Of a DNA stretch of 64,000 bases, positions 1-8,799 are shown piece after piece; position 1 is the first letter of the stretch, and each line of letters opens with the position of its first letter. The notes below the pieces were generated by a model. That model saw nothing but the letters and a program-made list of their open reading frames with translations. It did no database searches and was not told the DNA's origin. The stretch covers positions 1 through 64,000 of the forward strand of contig JBMNUZ010000006.1 in assembly GCA_050946535.1 (NCBI GenBank), in the 5' to 3' direction. The DNA comes from RUG708 sp050946535 (GTDB lineage Bacteria; Bacillota; Clostridia; Peptostreptococcales; Anaerovoracaceae). A program made the translations under genes and the position numbers.

Positions 1-235
1 ATATTTACTGATTATATCTCCTTCATAAATTCTTTATAATTTATTTTTCTTTATATATCTTTTCCTTTCAGTATCATTTCATTATGCTTCTCTTAATGGA
101 TCTCTTTTTTCAATGTTATTTTATTGATATTTGTTCGATATATTTCTATTTTTAGTTCCTTTTCATTTATATTTCTTAACAATTAAATATCATTTTTATA
201 TATATTATTTTCATTTATTAATATTTTTTCTTCTT
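1..235. other. AT-rich gene-free stretch
   Basis: Very T-rich sequence downstream of the YihY-family gene with no ORF that looks real. It has long T and TTTAT runs on the plus strand. I see no clear GC-rich hairpin that would mark a terminator. It may be the 3' flank of a further gene beyond the window edge. Confidence 0.4.
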
Positions 236-1132
236 TTATGAATATCTTTCCTCTCCTCTGCCGAACCACACGGCATTGATGAGCATTCCCACGACGAGGA
301 TGAATCCCAGCCAGTAGAACCACATCATGAGTGCTATGATCGCGGCCAGGCTCCCGTAGACGAGGTTCAGGTGCGAAAAATATTCGAAATATATGTAATA
401 TAACAGGGTGGCGACGAGTATTGCCACGGCTGCGAACAGGCTTCCCGGAATCGTTTCCCTGAGCGTGATCGGTTCGTTCGGAGTCATCATGTAGTTGACC
501 GCGATAACGAGCCAGAATATGAACAGCGCCAGCGGCCATCGGAACACCGAAGTAAGGAAATGGAGCTTTATATGGAATGTATCGCCGAGGGCTGTATTGA
601 GCAGGCTGATGGCTACGTTGCCGTACACCAGCAGCAGCAGACACGCAACCATGGTGACGATGAGTATTATCAGCGTCAGAATCGCTCTGGCACGGGATTT
701 GAAATAACCCAGAAAACCGTTTTCACCGCTGCACATGTATGTGTAGTTGGCGATTCTGATCATCGAAAATTCTATCTTTGAGGCCGACCACAGCGCTACT
801 ATTATGAATATGAGGTTTATGCCTCCCGTATGGGCGCTCGTCAGCGCCTGGAGCAGCGAGTAGATCACGCTGTTTTCCTTGAAAACCTCAAGCAGCTGCA
901 TGTAAACATCGTGCGCCGCGCTCAGCTTGTAGACCAGCTGCAGCAGCAGCGTTGCTATAGGGACGATGGCGAACAGGAAGTAAAAGCCTATTTCGGCGGC
1001 TGTTCCCTGGTAATAAGGATCCTGAAGGCGCCTGATGGTTTTCATGCCTACAGTGAAGATCCTCTTTCCGGTTCCCATGTTTTTCAGGTGGTCAGGCAGT
1101 TCCCTTTTTCTTGGCTTGCGGAATAATTTCAT
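236..1132 (-). CDS. YihY/BrkB-family inner membrane protein
   Basis: A 298-residue polytopic membrane protein of the YihY (formerly BrkB/UPF0761) family. The biochemical role of the family is not settled; the old ribonuclease BN label is known to be wrong. About six hydrophobic segments are visible, near residues 47-70, 103-118, 149-171, 195-213, 230-250 and 260-288, after a basic, soluble N-terminus. The family-typical stretch with YQGTAAEIGFYFLFAIVP lies at the first membrane segment. The start codon overlaps the stop of the upstream rdgB gene (ATGA), so the two are very probably co-transcribed and translationally coupled. Length is normal for the family. Confidence 0.85.
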   Translation of the reverse strand: MKLFRKPRKRELPDHLKNMGTGKRIFTVGMKTIRRLQDPYYQGTAAEIGFYFLFAIVPIATLLLQLVYKLSAAHDVYMQLLEVFKENSVIYSLLQALTSAHTGGINLIFIIVALWSASKIEFSMIRIANYTYMCSGENGFLGYFKSRARAILTLIILIVTMVACLLLLVYGNVAISLLNTALGDTFHIKLHFLTSVFRWPLALFIFWLVIAVNYMMTPNEPITLRETIPGSLFAAVAILVATLLYYIYFEYFSHLNLVYGSLAAIIALMMWFYWLGFILVVGMLINAVWFGRGEERYS

Positions 1133-1749
1133 TTTCTCTCTTCTGAAATCTTTTCTTTCAGCGCAGCAAGCGCCCGCGCTCTGTGACTTATCCTGTTCTT
1201 CTGCTCCCCGCTCAGTTCGGCGAACGTCTCTTCGTAACCGTCGGGAACAAAGAGCGGATCATATCCGAAGCCGCCTTCGCCCCGCTGGCTTCTCAGTATG
1301 CGGCCGCTGCACTCTCCTCTTGCGGTTATCACCGTGCCGTCCGTCCTGCAGAGTGTGATCACGCACACGAAACGCGCCGTTCTCCTGTCGTCAGGCACAT
1401 TCTCGAGAAGGTTCAGTAATTTTGCGTTGTTTTCACTGTCGGAGGCATGCTCGCCTGCGAATCTCGCAGAATACACTCCGGGTGCTCCGTCGAGAGCATC
1501 GACCACCAAGCCCGAATCGTCGGCTATCGCATCGATTCCTGCCGCGTCCATTACTGCCTTCGCTTTTATGAGGGAATTCTCCTCGAACGTCGTACCGGTT
1601 TCCTCCGGTTCCACATCACCGGCGCCGGCTTCTTTTTTCGACAGAAGTCTGATGCCGAACTCTGATGTGATTTCCCCGATCTCGCGGAGCTTATTCTCAT
1701 TGCCTGTCGCAGCGGCAAGCAGTGTAATTTCGTTTCCGGAACCTTTCAT
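1129..1749 (-). CDS. rdgB: RdgB/HAM1-type XTP/dITP pyrophosphatase
   Basis: Hydrolyses non-canonical purine nucleoside triphosphates (ITP, dITP, XTP) to the monophosphate and pyrophosphate, keeping deaminated purines out of DNA and RNA. The 206-residue product has the family signatures: TGNENKLREI near the N-terminus (substrate binding), DDSGLVVDALDGAPG in the middle (metal-binding Asp), and GYDPLFVPDG then SHRARAL near the C-terminus. I prefer the ATG at 1749 over an upstream GTG at 1755 because GGAGG lies 7 nt before it. It overlaps the downstream YihY-family gene by 4 bp. The promoter should lie in the divergent region to the right. Confidence 0.93.
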   Translation of the reverse strand: MKGSGNEITLLAAATGNENKLREIGEITSEFGIRLLSKKEAGAGDVEPEETGTTFEENSLIKAKAVMDAAGIDAIADDSGLVVDALDGAPGVYSARFAGEHASDSENNAKLLNLLENVPDDRRTARFVCVITLCRTDGTVITARGECSGRILRSQRGEGGFGYDPLFVPDGYEETFAELSGEQKNRISHRARALAALKEKISEERK

Positions 1750-2226
1750 GTGCACTCCTCCAAAACTCAGATTCTTTTCAGATTATTTTATCAGCTAACG
1801 GGCTCAGTGGCAATAATCTTGAGGGCGCATGCGCGCAATAATTAAGGCTCCCGGGGCGCGGAGGTTTTTACCCCTTCGGCCGCGGGCATACAATATTTTC
1901 CTGTTGCAATTTCGCTTCAAGAATACTATGATATTTGAATTTACTAGTCCTTTACGGAAGTCATTTTGCAGATGGTTCCGTACGAAGCACACATTCACGC
2001 ATTGGTTTACGCACATTGCGTCAGCGCGCATTCTCGCGCTGCTTTAACGAATATTGTTATTGCGCACATTACGTCAACGCACATTCTCGCGCTGCTTTGA
2101 CGCGCATTGTTTTTGCGCACCTTATTTCAGCATGCGTTGCGGTAATGCGCATTGTTCTGGCACAAACACGAATTGTCACAGCGCTCATTGTGCTGCTGTT
2201 TTCAAATATCAGGATGAGGATCAGCC
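1750..2226. other. Divergent intergenic region with repeats
   Basis: Gene-free 0.47 kb between rdgB (leftward) and the AEC transporter (rightward), so it should hold both promoters. It begins GC-rich near 1850 and then contains repeated GCGCA/CGCACATT motifs (see the repeat at 2011-2116). No ORF here has a plausible ribosome binding site. Confidence 0.5.
2011..2116. repeat. Imperfect 53-bp tandem repeat, two copies
   Basis: Copy 1 (2011-2063) and copy 2 (2064-2116) both begin GCACATT and share ATTCTCGCGCTGCTTT and ATTGTT in register. They differ at a minority of positions. A weak third copy may begin at 2117. The repeat lies about 110-215 bp upstream of the AEC transporter start, so it could carry regulatory sites, but nothing identifies a binding protein. 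Confidence 0.7.
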
Positions 2227-3174
2227 ATGTTTTTAGTAACTCTGCAACAGGTCATAATAATGCTTCTGCTGATGTTAACCGGCCTTCTGTGCGTTAAGAT
2301 CGGCTTTCTGCACGAAAAAACCGTGTCAGATCTCACGCGCATACTTCTGTACATCGTGTCGCCGTGCCTGATACTCAACGCTTTTCAGAAGGATTTCTCC
2401 GAAGAACGCCTCATTCTTCTGGGAAAACTTTTCGCGATAATGGGACTCATCTTCGCAGCCAATATCATCATGTCGACGCTTCTTTTCAACAAAAAGACTT
2501 GTCCGGACAAGGAAAGGCGCGACATACTGAGATTCGGTGCGACATATACAAATGCCGGATTCATCGGTATTCCGCTTTCACAGGCTCTGAACGGAGCCGA
2601 CGGTGTGTTCTGCGCTGTTCCTTATCTCGTGCTCTTCAATATATTCCTCTGGACTCACGGCATTTCGATCTTCAACAAGAACAACGACGCGCGCATAAGC
2701 CATTCCGAGACTCTGAAAAAGGTCGTCCTGAACCCGAACATTCTCGCCTCGGCTGCTGGCTTTCTGTTCTTCGTATTCAACGTGAAATTCACGGATATAA
2801 TCTCTGATACACTGACGTATATCGCTGACCTGAACACAGGCCTGAGCATGATCGTAATAGGTTCGAACCTGGCTCTGATCAGCATCAGGGAAATCATTTC
2901 CGACAAGAAGGTATGGATCGGCACATTCGTAAGGAATCTGCTGTTCCCGATAGTGCCGATAATTCTTCTGATGATCTTTCCTGTCAGCCCGGTCGCGGCT
3001 TCGTCCACGCTCATCGAAGCGAGCTGTCCGGTAGCCGGGACTGCTGTGATGTTCAGTATTTTGAACCACTACGACGTACAGTTCACCACCAGGCTCTTAT
3101 GCCTGTCTACTGTGATGTCGGTGATCACAATACCTCTGGTAATGACCGCAGGGTCGGCCGCCGGAATATTTTGA
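2227..3174 (+). CDS. AEC-family (auxin efflux carrier type) transporter
   Basis: A 315-residue integral membrane protein of the AEC family (Pfam Mem_trans), whose bacterial members export or import organic acids such as malate, or other anions. The substrate cannot be read from sequence. About ten hydrophobic segments run through the protein in two halves. Family features include an early GLLCVKIGFL segment, a NAGFIGIPL stretch in the fourth to fifth segment, and CPVAGTAVMFS near the C-terminus. A GAGGA motif precedes the ATG by about 6 nt. It is a single-gene unit: divergent from rdgB and closed by the strong hairpin at 3233-3275. Confidence 0.85.
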   Translation: MFLVTLQQVIIMLLLMLTGLLCVKIGFLHEKTVSDLTRILLYIVSPCLILNAFQKDFSEERLILLGKLFAIMGLIFAANIIMSTLLFNKKTCPDKERRDILRFGATYTNAGFIGIPLSQALNGADGVFCAVPYLVLFNIFLWTHGISIFNKNNDARISHSETLKKVVLNPNILASAAGFLFFVFNVKFTDIISDTLTYIADLNTGLSMIVIGSNLALISIREIISDKKVWIGTFVRNLLFPIVPIILLMIFPVSPVAASSTLIEASCPVAGTAVMFSILNHYDVQFTTRLLCLSTVMSVITIPLVMTAGSAAGIF

Positions 3175-3232
3175 TGCAGGAATATTGGAGCCCTGGAACC
3201 TTGAAACTGTGCGGAAACAGCTCATAAAACAG

Positions 3233-3275
3233 AAGGCGCAGAACCTTGTTGAAATTAACGGTTCTGCGCCTTTTT
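3233..3275 (+). terminator. Rho-independent terminator of the AEC gene
   Basis: A perfect 13-bp inverted repeat (AAGGCGCAGAACC and its complement) with a 14-nt loop is followed by TTTTT. It begins 58 bp after the transporter stop codon. Confidence 0.92.
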
Positions 3276-3494
3276 CGTCTTTACAGGACTGCCTTTCCGG
3301 ACTGCACTTCCGGATTAGCTTTGCTGAGCAGTCTTTTTCGTGCTGCCTCTTTTGACTGCATTTTCCTAACTGCCTTGCCGGAGTATATCTGCCACGTAGT
3401 CCTTTACAGAGTACATTTCCAGAACTGCCTCTTTCGGACCGGCTTCCCGGGCAGTCTTATTTTATTGCCGCTTCGTCGTCAGGCTGCCGGCAAA
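3276..3494. other. Intergenic region with degenerate GACTGC repeats
   Basis: Convergent gap between the AEC transporter and fba. The 13-bp-like motif GGACTGCCTTTCCGG recurs in decayed form (near 3286, 3299, 3351, 3421 and 3431). No gene is visible. The minus-strand terminator for fba is not obvious here. Confidence 0.4.
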
Positions 3495-4424
3495 CTATCT
3501 CTTGTTGCTTGCTCCGAGCACGTCTCTGATCTTGTGTGAAACCATTCCCTTTACTGCCTCTCTTGCAGGGCCGAGGTATTTTCTAGGATCGAAAACTTCA
3601 GGATTTTCTACCAGGAATTTTCTGATTTCTGCTGTCATGGCCAGTCTGATGTCTGTGTCGATGTTGACCTTGCAGACGCCGTGCTTTACAGCCTCTCTGA
3701 TCATGTCTTCAGGAACTCCCTGAGCGCCCGGAATATTGCCGCCGTACTTGTTGCACTTTTCGACGAATTCAGGAATTACCGTAGATGCTCCGTGGAGAAC
3801 GAGAGGAACATCAGGGATGAGCTTATGAATTTCATCGAGTCTTTCGAAATCGAGATAAGGTTTGCCCTTGAATTTATAAGCGCCGTGGCTCGTTCCGATC
3901 GCTATTGCCAGCGAATCGACTCCAGTGCGTTCTACGAATTCCTTCGCTTCCTGCGGATCAGTGAACGTCGCAGATCTTTCGTCCACGCTGACGTTGTCTT
4001 CAACACCTGCGAGTCTGCCGAGCTCTGCCTCTACTACTACGCCGTGATCATGAGCATAATCCACGACTTCCTTTGTCATCTTGATATTCTCTTCGAACGG
4101 GTGCTTTGAACCGTCGATCATAACCGATGTGAATCCGTCGTCCACGCATTTTTTGCAGATGTCGAAGTCTTCGCCGTGGTCGAGATGAAGCGCTATGTCG
4201 AGTCCTGTGTCTTCGATTGCAGCTTCTACCAGCTTAACCAGATAAATCGATCTCGCATACTTGCGTGCTCCCGCGGAAACCTGAAGGATCAGCGGAGCAT
4301 TTTCCTCGATCGTCGCGTCTACAATGCCCTGTATGATCTCCATATTGTTTACATTGAATGCACCTACAGCATAGTCTGAATTGAGCGCTTTTTTAAACAT
4401 CTCAGTTGTGGTGACGAGTGCCAT
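3495..4424 (-). CDS. fba: Class II fructose-bisphosphate aldolase
   Basis: Catalyses reversible cleavage of fructose 1,6-bisphosphate to dihydroxyacetone phosphate and glyceraldehyde 3-phosphate in cytosolic glycolysis and gluconeogenesis. The 309-residue protein carries the class II zinc and catalytic motifs: HLDHGEDF near residue 80 (catalytic Asp and zinc His), EAELGRLAGVED, a GTSHGAYKF segment (zinc His), and LHGAST with a following glycine-rich phosphate loop. Related ketose-bisphosphate aldolases for tagatose bisphosphate share this fold, but length and context favour the glycolytic enzyme. GGGAGG sits 7 nt before the ATG. It lies 89 bp downstream of the DUF488 gene, with a dyad in the gap. 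Confidence 0.93.
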   Translation of the reverse strand: MALVTTTEMFKKALNSDYAVGAFNVNNMEIIQGIVDATIEENAPLILQVSAGARKYARSIYLVKLVEAAIEDTGLDIALHLDHGEDFDICKKCVDDGFTSVMIDGSKHPFEENIKMTKEVVDYAHDHGVVVEAELGRLAGVEDNVSVDERSATFTDPQEAKEFVERTGVDSLAIAIGTSHGAYKFKGKPYLDFERLDEIHKLIPDVPLVLHGASTVIPEFVEKCNKYGGNIPGAQGVPEDMIREAVKHGVCKVNIDTDIRLAMTAEIRKFLVENPEVFDPRKYLGPAREAVKGMVSHKIRDVLGASNKR

Positions 4425-4451
4425 GAATTTACCTCCCGTTTTTCATGTTTG

Positions 4452-4505
4452 AGTTTATACGAAGTTTATACGTGATAACTTTACGCCGGGCGTCCGGCGC
4501 GTAAA
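4452..4505 (-). promoter_or_regulatory. Dyad and direct repeat in front of fba
   Basis: An inverted repeat with TTTACGC/GCGTAAA arms (4480-4505) is followed, in the fba direction, by two adjacent copies of CGTATAAACT (4453-4472). The dyad has no T-run after it, so it is not a clear terminator. Operator or mRNA-leader function is only a guess. Confidence 0.3.
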
Positions 4506-4513
4506 TGCATCTG

Positions 4514-4897
4514 TCAGCTGTCAAGCTCTTTTATCGCATCGTTGAGCCATTCCTCGAGTGCAAGCGCGTTGTTGTACATCTTGCTCTTTGCAGCGTAAAG
4601 AAGGGTAACCTGTTTGCCTGAATCGAGTTCTCCGGCGATCTTCTTCACGAACTCTTCGGCATCCGGATTTTCGTCGAGTTCGTCTATGTATTTTCCCTGA
4701 AAATCGAGATACCTTTCCGCTTTGTGTCCGAACCAGTCGCACAGTGCCTTAGAAGGAGCGATCTGCTTCGCCCATTCGTCGAGCTTTGCCCTCTCCTTGC
4801 TGACGCCTCTCGGCCACATTCTGTCAACGAGGACTCTGTATCCGTCCGCTTCGTCCGGTTCCTCGTAAATTCTCTTTGTCTTTATTGCATATGCCAT
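4514..4897 (-). CDS. DUF488 (YeaO-like) family protein
   Basis: A 127-residue protein of the DUF488/YeaO family, recognisable by YRVLVDRMWPRG near residues 20-31 and the following KERAKLDEWAKQIAPSKAL. The family is widespread and its function is not established. The size is normal. AGGAGG lies 8 nt before the ATG. It is oriented with fba and sits 89 bp upstream of it, but the dyad between them makes co-transcription uncertain. Confidence 0.85.
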   Translation of the reverse strand: MAYAIKTKRIYEEPDEADGYRVLVDRMWPRGVSKERAKLDEWAKQIAPSKALCDWFGHKAERYLDFQGKYIDELDENPDAEEFVKKIAGELDSGKQVTLLYAAKSKMYNNALALEEWLNDAIKELDS

Positions 4898-5354
4898 AAT
4901 ATCTGCCTCCTGTTTTGTCGATGCGATATGGACACATTCGTTTTGTTTTTTTCAGTAATATAAGTATATCACGTAATAAATATTTTATGAAAGAAATGCG
5001 GCGAGCATCGGTAGCTGCCGGCTGAAGATGTGACCACAGCCCGGGTCTGGTGCAGTTTTAAGTGTAAATGCCGGCCAGCGAGAGAGGCACTCTCTTCACT
5101 CCACTAGTTTATCGGCTTTATACAATATATGCGGTAAAAAAAGAGACCTGCATCAGATGATACAGATCTCTTTATGATTTTTATTTATGAAGCGCCTGGG
5201 CGCTGTGTCTATCTGTCGCGATTTTCCATCAGTGATTGTCTGTCAGTGCCTGACCATCAGCGATTTTTCGTTAGTGATTATCCTTCAGCGTCTGATCACT
5301 AGCGATTTTTCGTAAGCTCCTATCTGTCAGCAATTTTCAGTCAGCACCCTTCAC
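4898..5354. other. Intergenic region left of the surface-protein array
   Basis: Gene-free 0.46 kb. It holds the terminator of the first array gene (5135-5173). From about 5205 to 5345 it has degenerate tandem copies of a GCGATTTTTCGT/AGTGATT motif lying directly after that gene's stop codon. The 4985-5110 part shows nothing I can name. Confidence 0.5.
5135..5173 (-). terminator. Terminator hairpin of surface-protein gene A
   Basis: Imperfect stem AAAGAGACCTGCATCA/TGATACAGATCTCTTT; leftward transcription runs into a T-run (AAAAAA on the plus strand). Near-identical hairpins follow gene B (8659-8695) and the antiporter gene (31123-31163). Confidence 0.8.
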
Positions 5355-8300
5355 TCATCGCTTATCGGTTTTGCGCTTTCTCGCTGCCAGAATTATTCCC
5401 AGAGCCGCCAGCGCCGCTGTCGTTACAGCAGCAGTTTCAGGAAGCATCGAACCATCGCCGGTCTTCACGCTCTGTACAGTTGCACTGTTATCAGATGTAC
5501 CGGTGCTTCCGCCGTTATTGCTGCTTACAGTGCTGCCATTGCTGCCGGTGTTCACGGTCGTTGTTCCGTTTCCGCTGTTCGTGTCCGTAGTATTCGAATC
5601 CGTTGTACTGTTGTCTCCGGTATTGTCGCCAGTATTATCGGTATCGCTGGTGTCATCGTTATCGTCGGCATCGCTGTTATCGTCGGTATCGCCGGTATCT
5701 TCGTCATCATCCGTAGTAATCTGAGTCTTGCTGTCTGTCATGGTAATTGTCTGTACAGCCGCTCCCTGAGTTACAAATGTAATGTCATCCGCTTTCTCGT
5801 ATCCGTCCGGTGCGTAAACCTCGCGCAGCGTGTACGTGTGCCCGAGCGCCAGTCCCGCTATCTTGTGCGTCTTCGTTCCGGTAACCCACGTATCCTGAAC
5901 TTCACCTGTAGCAGTATCTATCAGCTGCAGCGTAGCACCTGCCAGATATTCTCCGGACTCGTTCTTCTTTTCGATATCTGTCTTCGAAACATAGTTCTCA
6001 AAATCGATTACGTCTGTCGACGACTGCTTCTGTCCATTTACATAGACGCTTACAGAATCACTGTCTTCTGCAACGACCCTGATCTCAGGCTCGCTCGTGA
6101 CCGCAGCCGTTCCATCAGGCATCTCCGTTTCCTTCAGGACGTATTCGCCAGGAAGAATTCCGCTGATTTCGGCGTTTCCGTTCTTGTCGCAGGAAACCTC
6201 TGCTGATACTGCGGTTCCTGCCTTGTAGAGCACCGTCGTTCCGTCTGCAGGTGAAACTATGTTGTTCTTAGCGTAAAGTGTGAATCCATACAGCGAGAGA
6301 TCCTTCTGATCGAATATGCTCTTATCGGCGGCGTATGTGCCGAGCGTCTTGTGTATCGATATCGAACCTGTCGGAGGCGTCGTCTCTGTCTCTGTTTCTG
6401 TCTTGGTTTCATTCTTGAATACAGGCACGTCGTCTATCTTATTGCCGTCTGAATCATAATAAGCAACAGTAATATCAGAAATGCTGCCATTTTCATCTAC
6501 GCTGTCACCGACAGTAACTTTTGCAGTGTAGGAGCTGTTATCGTAGATATAGCTGTCCCCGCTGCCGCTGTCATCGACCTCCACCATTGTATATGTAAGG
6601 GTTTGTCCCAAATCGTCTCCGTCCAGAGTGATCGGATTGAACGTCACGCTGTTTCGTTTGCTTGTCGCTGTGCTCACGACATTTCCGTCTTCGTCGATAA
6701 TTTCGAACTCAAATGTCTGATCGCTGTCTGGAACTCCACCGTCGATCGTTTTTTTCGCCTTAAGCGTAACACTGCCCCTAGGCGCGTAATTGTTGATGGT
6801 AAAGCCGTATCCGATCGCGCCCAGTTCATCTTCGTACTCGACGGATTGATCCGAATAAGCTTCGTCCATGTCGTCTGTATCATCGTAAACGAAGAAATGT
6901 ACATTATTATCGTTGTCAACGACGACATCGAAAATCTGATAATCGCTGGAAGCGACGACTGGATGTCCGTTTACTTCTGCATTATTGGTCTCCTCAACCA
7001 TCTTATAGCGGTAAACACCTGCATCGCTTGCATCTATCGTGCCGTCATCATTTTGATCCAGATCGAGAGACTTAACGAGCGTGTCTCTGTCAAACTGATG
7101 ATCATACGGGGAAATCGTATCATCCAGCTCAAAGAACAGAGGCTTCGATACAGACACTATATTTCCGCTGTCGTCAAACTTCGGAATATATACATCGTAT
7201 CCGGTCGAAGACAAAGAATGTGTGTACATCATCTCTGTACTGGAAAAACTATACAGGCTGTCGGTTGAACCGGACAGATCATCGCCTAATATATTATAGT
7301 TCGCAAGGGATACTCTAGTCGCGCTTCCTTCATACGGTTTTGTAACAAACTCGTACGGCCAGACAGTCGTGGAATTATATGTAAGTCCTCCTGCCATATG
7401 CACGTACGGAAAACCCGAACTTTCAACAGATCCTCCGTCAAAGAGGAAGAAATAGTCTTGCAGCGAAAGTCCGTCGATAGAAACATCGATAGAATAACCG
7501 AGGAGAGTATGAGAATAATCATCCTTCAGCGGAATAGTTGGAAGAGTGTCACCGAAAGCTGGCAGGGTATCCCATAAGTCTGAATCGTAAAATTGATCTT
7601 TATTGTTGAAATTTACAGAGGTCAGATGAACAGAGCTTGCCGAACTGTCGCTGAATCCGCCGTTGTAGACCTTGAGTGTATCTTCTCCTACGGTGATCTC
7701 GGATTCTATCCCATTATCAGCCTCTTCGCTGCTGTCAAACGATTCGAGATAGAAGTCGAATTTTGCATCCGAAAGAACGCTCTGGAGCCGCTCGTTAATG
7801 GTGTCGCTGTTCAGCTGAACGGCACGTTTCTCTATATAATAGCTGCGTTCTGTACTTGAAGAATTTTCCTTCAGACTTTTTAATTTACTGTACCTTTGAT
7901 ACCAGGCCACGGTTCCGATCTTGGGATCACCTGATGATTCCGGGTATAGATATTTGAAATAGCGGTATCTCAGATATTTCTCCATACGGCTTCCCGGAAT
8001 GCCCGAAGCGTTTCCGGCGATACCGGAGCTAATTTGCTGAAAATAATTTTCGGCTGTCGTTTCCAGCTCTGAGACATCATCATTTTCAGAAATACTGTTC
8101 CACGCCTCGGTGATGATCTCAGCGGCAGTCTTGTCTCCAGTATCGGTAACTTTTGTCGGCCAGTCTTCAGCTATATCGCCGCTGTCATCGGTAAGATTCT
8201 GACTACCACTATACGTATTCTGGATATATTCCGCCATATCGTAATATACCGGATCGAAAAGAGCTAATGTTTCCGATATGATGTCATCGTATTCCTGCGC

Positions 8301-8519
8301 TGCTTCTGCCGTATTCGCTTCTCTGTCGGCATCCGTAAACTGGACAGAAGCGCCTGCATTCTGAAGATCCAGCGTCTTCCGCGCACCGAAAAGCGTATTG
8401 CCGACATCCTCACCTATTGTTATTTGTATTGCCTCAGCACTCGCTGTTATCGGCATTAATGTCACACACATGACCGCGGTGCACAGTATTGCAAGCAGCT
8501 TTTTCCTTACACCTTTCAT
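5355..8519 (-). CDS. LPETA-anchored multi-isopeptide surface protein, paralogue A
   Basis: A 1054-residue predicted cell-wall protein. Residues 1-28 form a Sec signal peptide ending TASA. Residues 30-450 are an N-terminal region I do not recognise, with motifs LFGARKTLDL, PGSRMEKYLRYRYF, YFFLFDGGS and STGYDVYIP. Four beta domains with the Lys...Glu...Asn/Asp pattern of intramolecular isopeptide bonds follow: about 450-578 (K459, E509, N576/577), 581-704 (Spy0128/FctA-like; K589, E647, N703), 716-843 (SpaA/CnaB-like; K724, E797, N842) and 844-930 (SpaA-like; E900, D929). A calcium-loop-like motif DQNDDGTIDASD sits at 488-499. A Thr/Asp/Asn stalk (931-1018) leads to LPETA at 1026-1030, a hydrophobic helix and RKRKTDKR. 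GGGGGGAG lies 8 nt before the ATG. Role as adhesin or pilus-like fibre is inferred from the architecture. It is the leftmost of seven paralogues. Confidence 0.85.
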   Translation of the reverse strand: MKGVRKKLLAILCTAVMCVTLMPITASAEAIQITIGEDVGNTLFGARKTLDLQNAGASVQFTDADREANTAEAAQEYDDIISETLALFDPVYYDMAEYIQNTYSGSQNLTDDSGDIAEDWPTKVTDTGDKTAAEIITEAWNSISENDDVSELETTAENYFQQISSGIAGNASGIPGSRMEKYLRYRYFKYLYPESSGDPKIGTVAWYQRYSKLKSLKENSSSTERSYYIEKRAVQLNSDTINERLQSVLSDAKFDFYLESFDSSEEADNGIESEITVGEDTLKVYNGGFSDSSASSVHLTSVNFNNKDQFYDSDLWDTLPAFGDTLPTIPLKDDYSHTLLGYSIDVSIDGLSLQDYFFLFDGGSVESSGFPYVHMAGGLTYNSTTVWPYEFVTKPYEGSATRVSLANYNILGDDLSGSTDSLYSFSSTEMMYTHSLSSTGYDVYIPKFDDSGNIVSVSKPLFFELDDTISPYDHQFDRDTLVKSLDLDQNDDGTIDASDAGVYRYKMVEETNNAEVNGHPVVASSDYQIFDVVVDNDNNVHFFVYDDTDDMDEAYSDQSVEYEDELGAIGYGFTINNYAPRGSVTLKAKKTIDGGVPDSDQTFEFEIIDEDGNVVSTATSKRNSVTFNPITLDGDDLGQTLTYTMVEVDDSGSGDSYIYDNSSYTAKVTVGDSVDENGSISDITVAYYDSDGNKIDDVPVFKNETKTETETETTPPTGSISIHKTLGTYAADKSIFDQKDLSLYGFTLYAKNNIVSPADGTTVLYKAGTAVSAEVSCDKNGNAEISGILPGEYVLKETEMPDGTAAVTSEPEIRVVAEDSDSVSVYVNGQKQSSTDVIDFENYVSKTDIEKKNESGEYLAGATLQLIDTATGEVQDTWVTGTKTHKIAGLALGHTYTLREVYAPDGYEKADDITFVTQGAAVQTITMTDSKTQITTDDDEDTGDTDDNSDADDNDDTSDTDNTGDNTGDNSTTDSNTTDTNSGNGTTTVNTGSNGSTVSSNNGGSTGTSDNSATVQSVKTGDGSMLPETAAVTTAALAALGIILAARKRKTDKR

Positions 8520-8579
8520 GTGAATTACTCCCCCCTAAGCCAAAACAAGTTCATCCAGATGATGTAATTATTTACTATA

Positions 8580-8588
8580 ATAATACCA
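8580..8588 (-). promoter_or_regulatory. Extended -10 promoter element of gene A
   Basis: On the minus strand this reads TGGTATTAT, a TG-n-TATTAT-type extended -10, about 61 bp before the start codon. It aligns with TGRTACAAT in the other six paralogues and is the most divergent of the seven. Confidence 0.5.
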
Positions 8589-8658
8589 TCCCATGCCGCC
8601 GCTCAATTGCTGATGGTAAAAAAATAATTTATACATTTTGTATATTTTGTTTATGAAT

Positions 8659-8695
8659 AAAAAAGAGACCTGCATCATATGATACAGATCTCTTT
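8659..8695 (-). terminator. Terminator hairpin of surface-protein gene B
   Basis: Same family as the hairpin after gene A: AAAGAGACCTGCATCA/TGATACAGATCTCTTT with a two-base loop change. T-run on the minus strand. Confidence 0.8.
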
Positions 8696-8799
8696 GTGAT
8701 TCTTATGTAATGCAGCGCCTGCCTAGGCGTTGCGCCAGGACGTCAGCTATTTTCCGCCATTGATTATCCTTCAGCGCATTTCGGGTCAGCGCCCTTCAC

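Larger units (their letters stand above)
8520..8799. other. Spacer between paralogues A and B
   Basis: Contains the promoter of gene A (8580-8588) and the terminator of gene B (8659-8695). The stretch 8760-8799 resembles the 3' flank of gene A (CACCCTTCACTCATCG-like sequence), showing that the duplicated unit extends beyond the stop codon. Confidence 0.5.

Noticed and set aside
2011..2116. CRISPR-like array
   Set aside because: Repeats are directly adjacent, imperfect and without spacers; no cas gene is present.
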